Assembly (NCBI GenBank): GCA_002794735.1
Contig: NBAZ01000003.1
Location: 1,178,001-1,242,000 of the forward strand
DNA length: 64,000 bases
Direction of reading: 5' to 3'
Source: Pyrrhoderma lamaoense
Lineage: Eukaryota > Basidiomycota > Agaricomycetes > Hymenochaetales > Hymenochaetaceae
Both the position numbers and the translations under genes were made by a program. The notes under the pieces were generated by a model that saw nothing but the letters and a program-made list of their open reading frames with translations, was not told the origin of the DNA and did not search any database. This document shows positions 62,943 to 64,000 of the stretch, one piece after another. Numbering within the stretch: position 1 is the stretch's first letter; each line of letters starts with the position of its first letter.

Positions 62943-63535
62943 TATGATATGCTAGTAATCAAAATCCTGAAAGAGACTTCACTGCTCACAGCCTTCAACC
63001 GTTTATATTCCAAGCATACAACTAAGCTAAGCAATGTAGAAATATCAGTATATTTAGTAAACGCTTATTGCAAGGTCTCGAACTTCGTCGGCCCGTATTT
63101 TGGTTCTCATGTAAAGGAGAAGTTCTACACACGTTCGCAAAAATGGGTTACAACTAATGAAAAGGGAGAAAACATTGCGCTTAGAACGGTCTCAAGTCCA
63201 GTACGACCCTGCTCAAGTGCATGTTCTTTGCACTTGCAGCCGGAATTAATTCACACCGATATTGCCCTATAAATAAGAAATTATATGGATAATAGATACA
63301 AAAATAGATAGTGCTTGCAAATTAGTTACATCCTCCTCCTACTATAGCAATATTGATGTATCAGCAACAATGTGATATACATATGCATTGTTTCAAGCGC
63401 TGTGTTTTATTGAATTATTTTACCGGAAGGTGTACATGTACATGCACTCTATTTTTTTTTCAAATTTACCAACTGTGAATTGAACTATACCTTAGCAATC
63501 GATACAGGATATGAGCACATAAATAATCATGGTGT
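62943..63535. other. Intergenic region between two minus-strand genes
   Basis: A plus-strand ORF of 114 codons begins at a non-ATG codon and matches nothing known. AT-rich with TGTACATGTACATG near 63434. No other feature. Confidence 0.4.
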
Positions 63536-64000
63536 CTATGAACTACTTCTAATTTTCTTGTTCTCACTTGAAGACTCGCTTTGGTGAGTTGTCAAGGGGA
63601 CTAGCTTCTTAGGTTTAGGAGGTGAACTTGATTGTTTACTGGGTGTAGATGACTGCATCGAAGTTGGGGTAGTTGTGTTGGAGGATCTTGATGCTGAACT
63701 TGAAGTCCTTTGTGGTACAGCTTTTGCGGAAGGCTTTAGAGATGTACTCGTAGATAGCCTGCCTGGTTGTGCACTACCGTAGGTAGACCCCAGATTGATA
63801 TTGTTTAATTTCGAGTTCATTATTTCTCGCTAGGGTGGACCAACACTTACCTCGGTGTGGCTATTTCGGGTTGAGATTTAGTTAGTGTATTCTTTGAACT
63901 GGATCTGAGTTCAATTGGGGATTTCCTGACATCCTTCGCTGTGGTTCTAGTCTCCACTGATGTACTCTTATTGACCACTCCTGATGCACCCACTGCAGGG
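63536..64000 (-). CDS. C-terminal part of a Ser/Thr/Lys-rich protein, runs off right edge
   Basis: Two minus-strand exons are visible, 63851..>64000 and 63536..63773, joined across a 77-nt GT-AG intron in phase. The roughly 129 residues are almost entirely Ser, Thr, Pro and Lys (SSSASRSSNTTTPTSMQS, SPPKPKKLVPLT), a disordered basic tail. No domain is present in this fragment. The composition resembles the tail of the neighbouring unrecognised gene, but that alone does not show paralogy. Confidence 0.55.

Noticed and set aside
62928..63272. 114-residue plus ORF overlapping the start of the unrecognised gene
   Set aside because: Non-ATG start, antisense to a well-supported exon, and no recognisable domain.

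Overview
This window is nuclear DNA from a filamentous basidiomycete, most likely an Agaricomycetes-type fungus (inference). The support is many short GT-AG introns (mostly 48-100 nt), proteins with basidiomycete-like architecture, and no bacterial or organellar signatures. No rRNA, tRNA, CRISPR array or phage was found. I rebuilt 22 protein-coding loci by hand-splicing both strands. Exon lengths and reading phases close exactly for most of them, which is the main evidence for the models.

Layout. 1-13.1 kb: GRF zinc-finger gene (-, runs off the left edge), proteasome chaperone PAC4 (+), Yak1/DYRK kinase (+), PHOSPHO-type HAD phosphatase (-), an AT-rich gap with a 462-bp MITE, TFIIH subunit p62/TFB1 (+), and a CCDC137-like basic protein (+). 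13.4-24 kb: Golgi CASP/COY1 (-), mitoribosomal uS9m (+), histone H2B E3 ligase BRE1 (-), and a fused allantoicase-ureidoglycolate lyase (-). 24.7-27.5 kb: an HSL-like esterase with several frame breaks (+). 27.5-37.2 kb: a 9.7-kb stretch without a convincing gene, upstream of a C2H2 transcription factor (+, 37.2-39.3 kb). 41.4-52.1 kb: a compact block with PEX5 (+), CDC26-like APC/C subunit (-), PRA1 (+), ATG3 (+), PIG-U (-) and an F-box/LRR-like protein (+). 52.6-64 kb: CLC chloride channel/transporter (-), short-chain dehydrogenase (+), ARFRP1/Arl3-type GTPase (-), V-ATPase c'' VMA16 (+), an unrecognised protein (-), and the 3' end of a Ser/Thr-rich gene running off the right edge (-).

Functionally this is mostly conserved housekeeping machinery: transcription and chromatin (TFB1, BRE1), proteasome assembly, Golgi and endosome traffic (CASP, PRA1, ARFRP1, CLC, VMA16), peroxisome import (PEX5), autophagy (ATG3), GPI anchoring (PIG-U) and purine nitrogen recovery (allantoicase-UGL). 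I see no operon-like or defence-type system.

The most unusual items are the MITE just upstream of TFB1, the fused ureide-pathway enzyme, three GC-AG introns, the 9.7-kb gene-free leader of the C2H2 factor, the frame-broken esterase, and single-base phase breaks in otherwise intact essential genes. The last of these probably reflect assembly errors.
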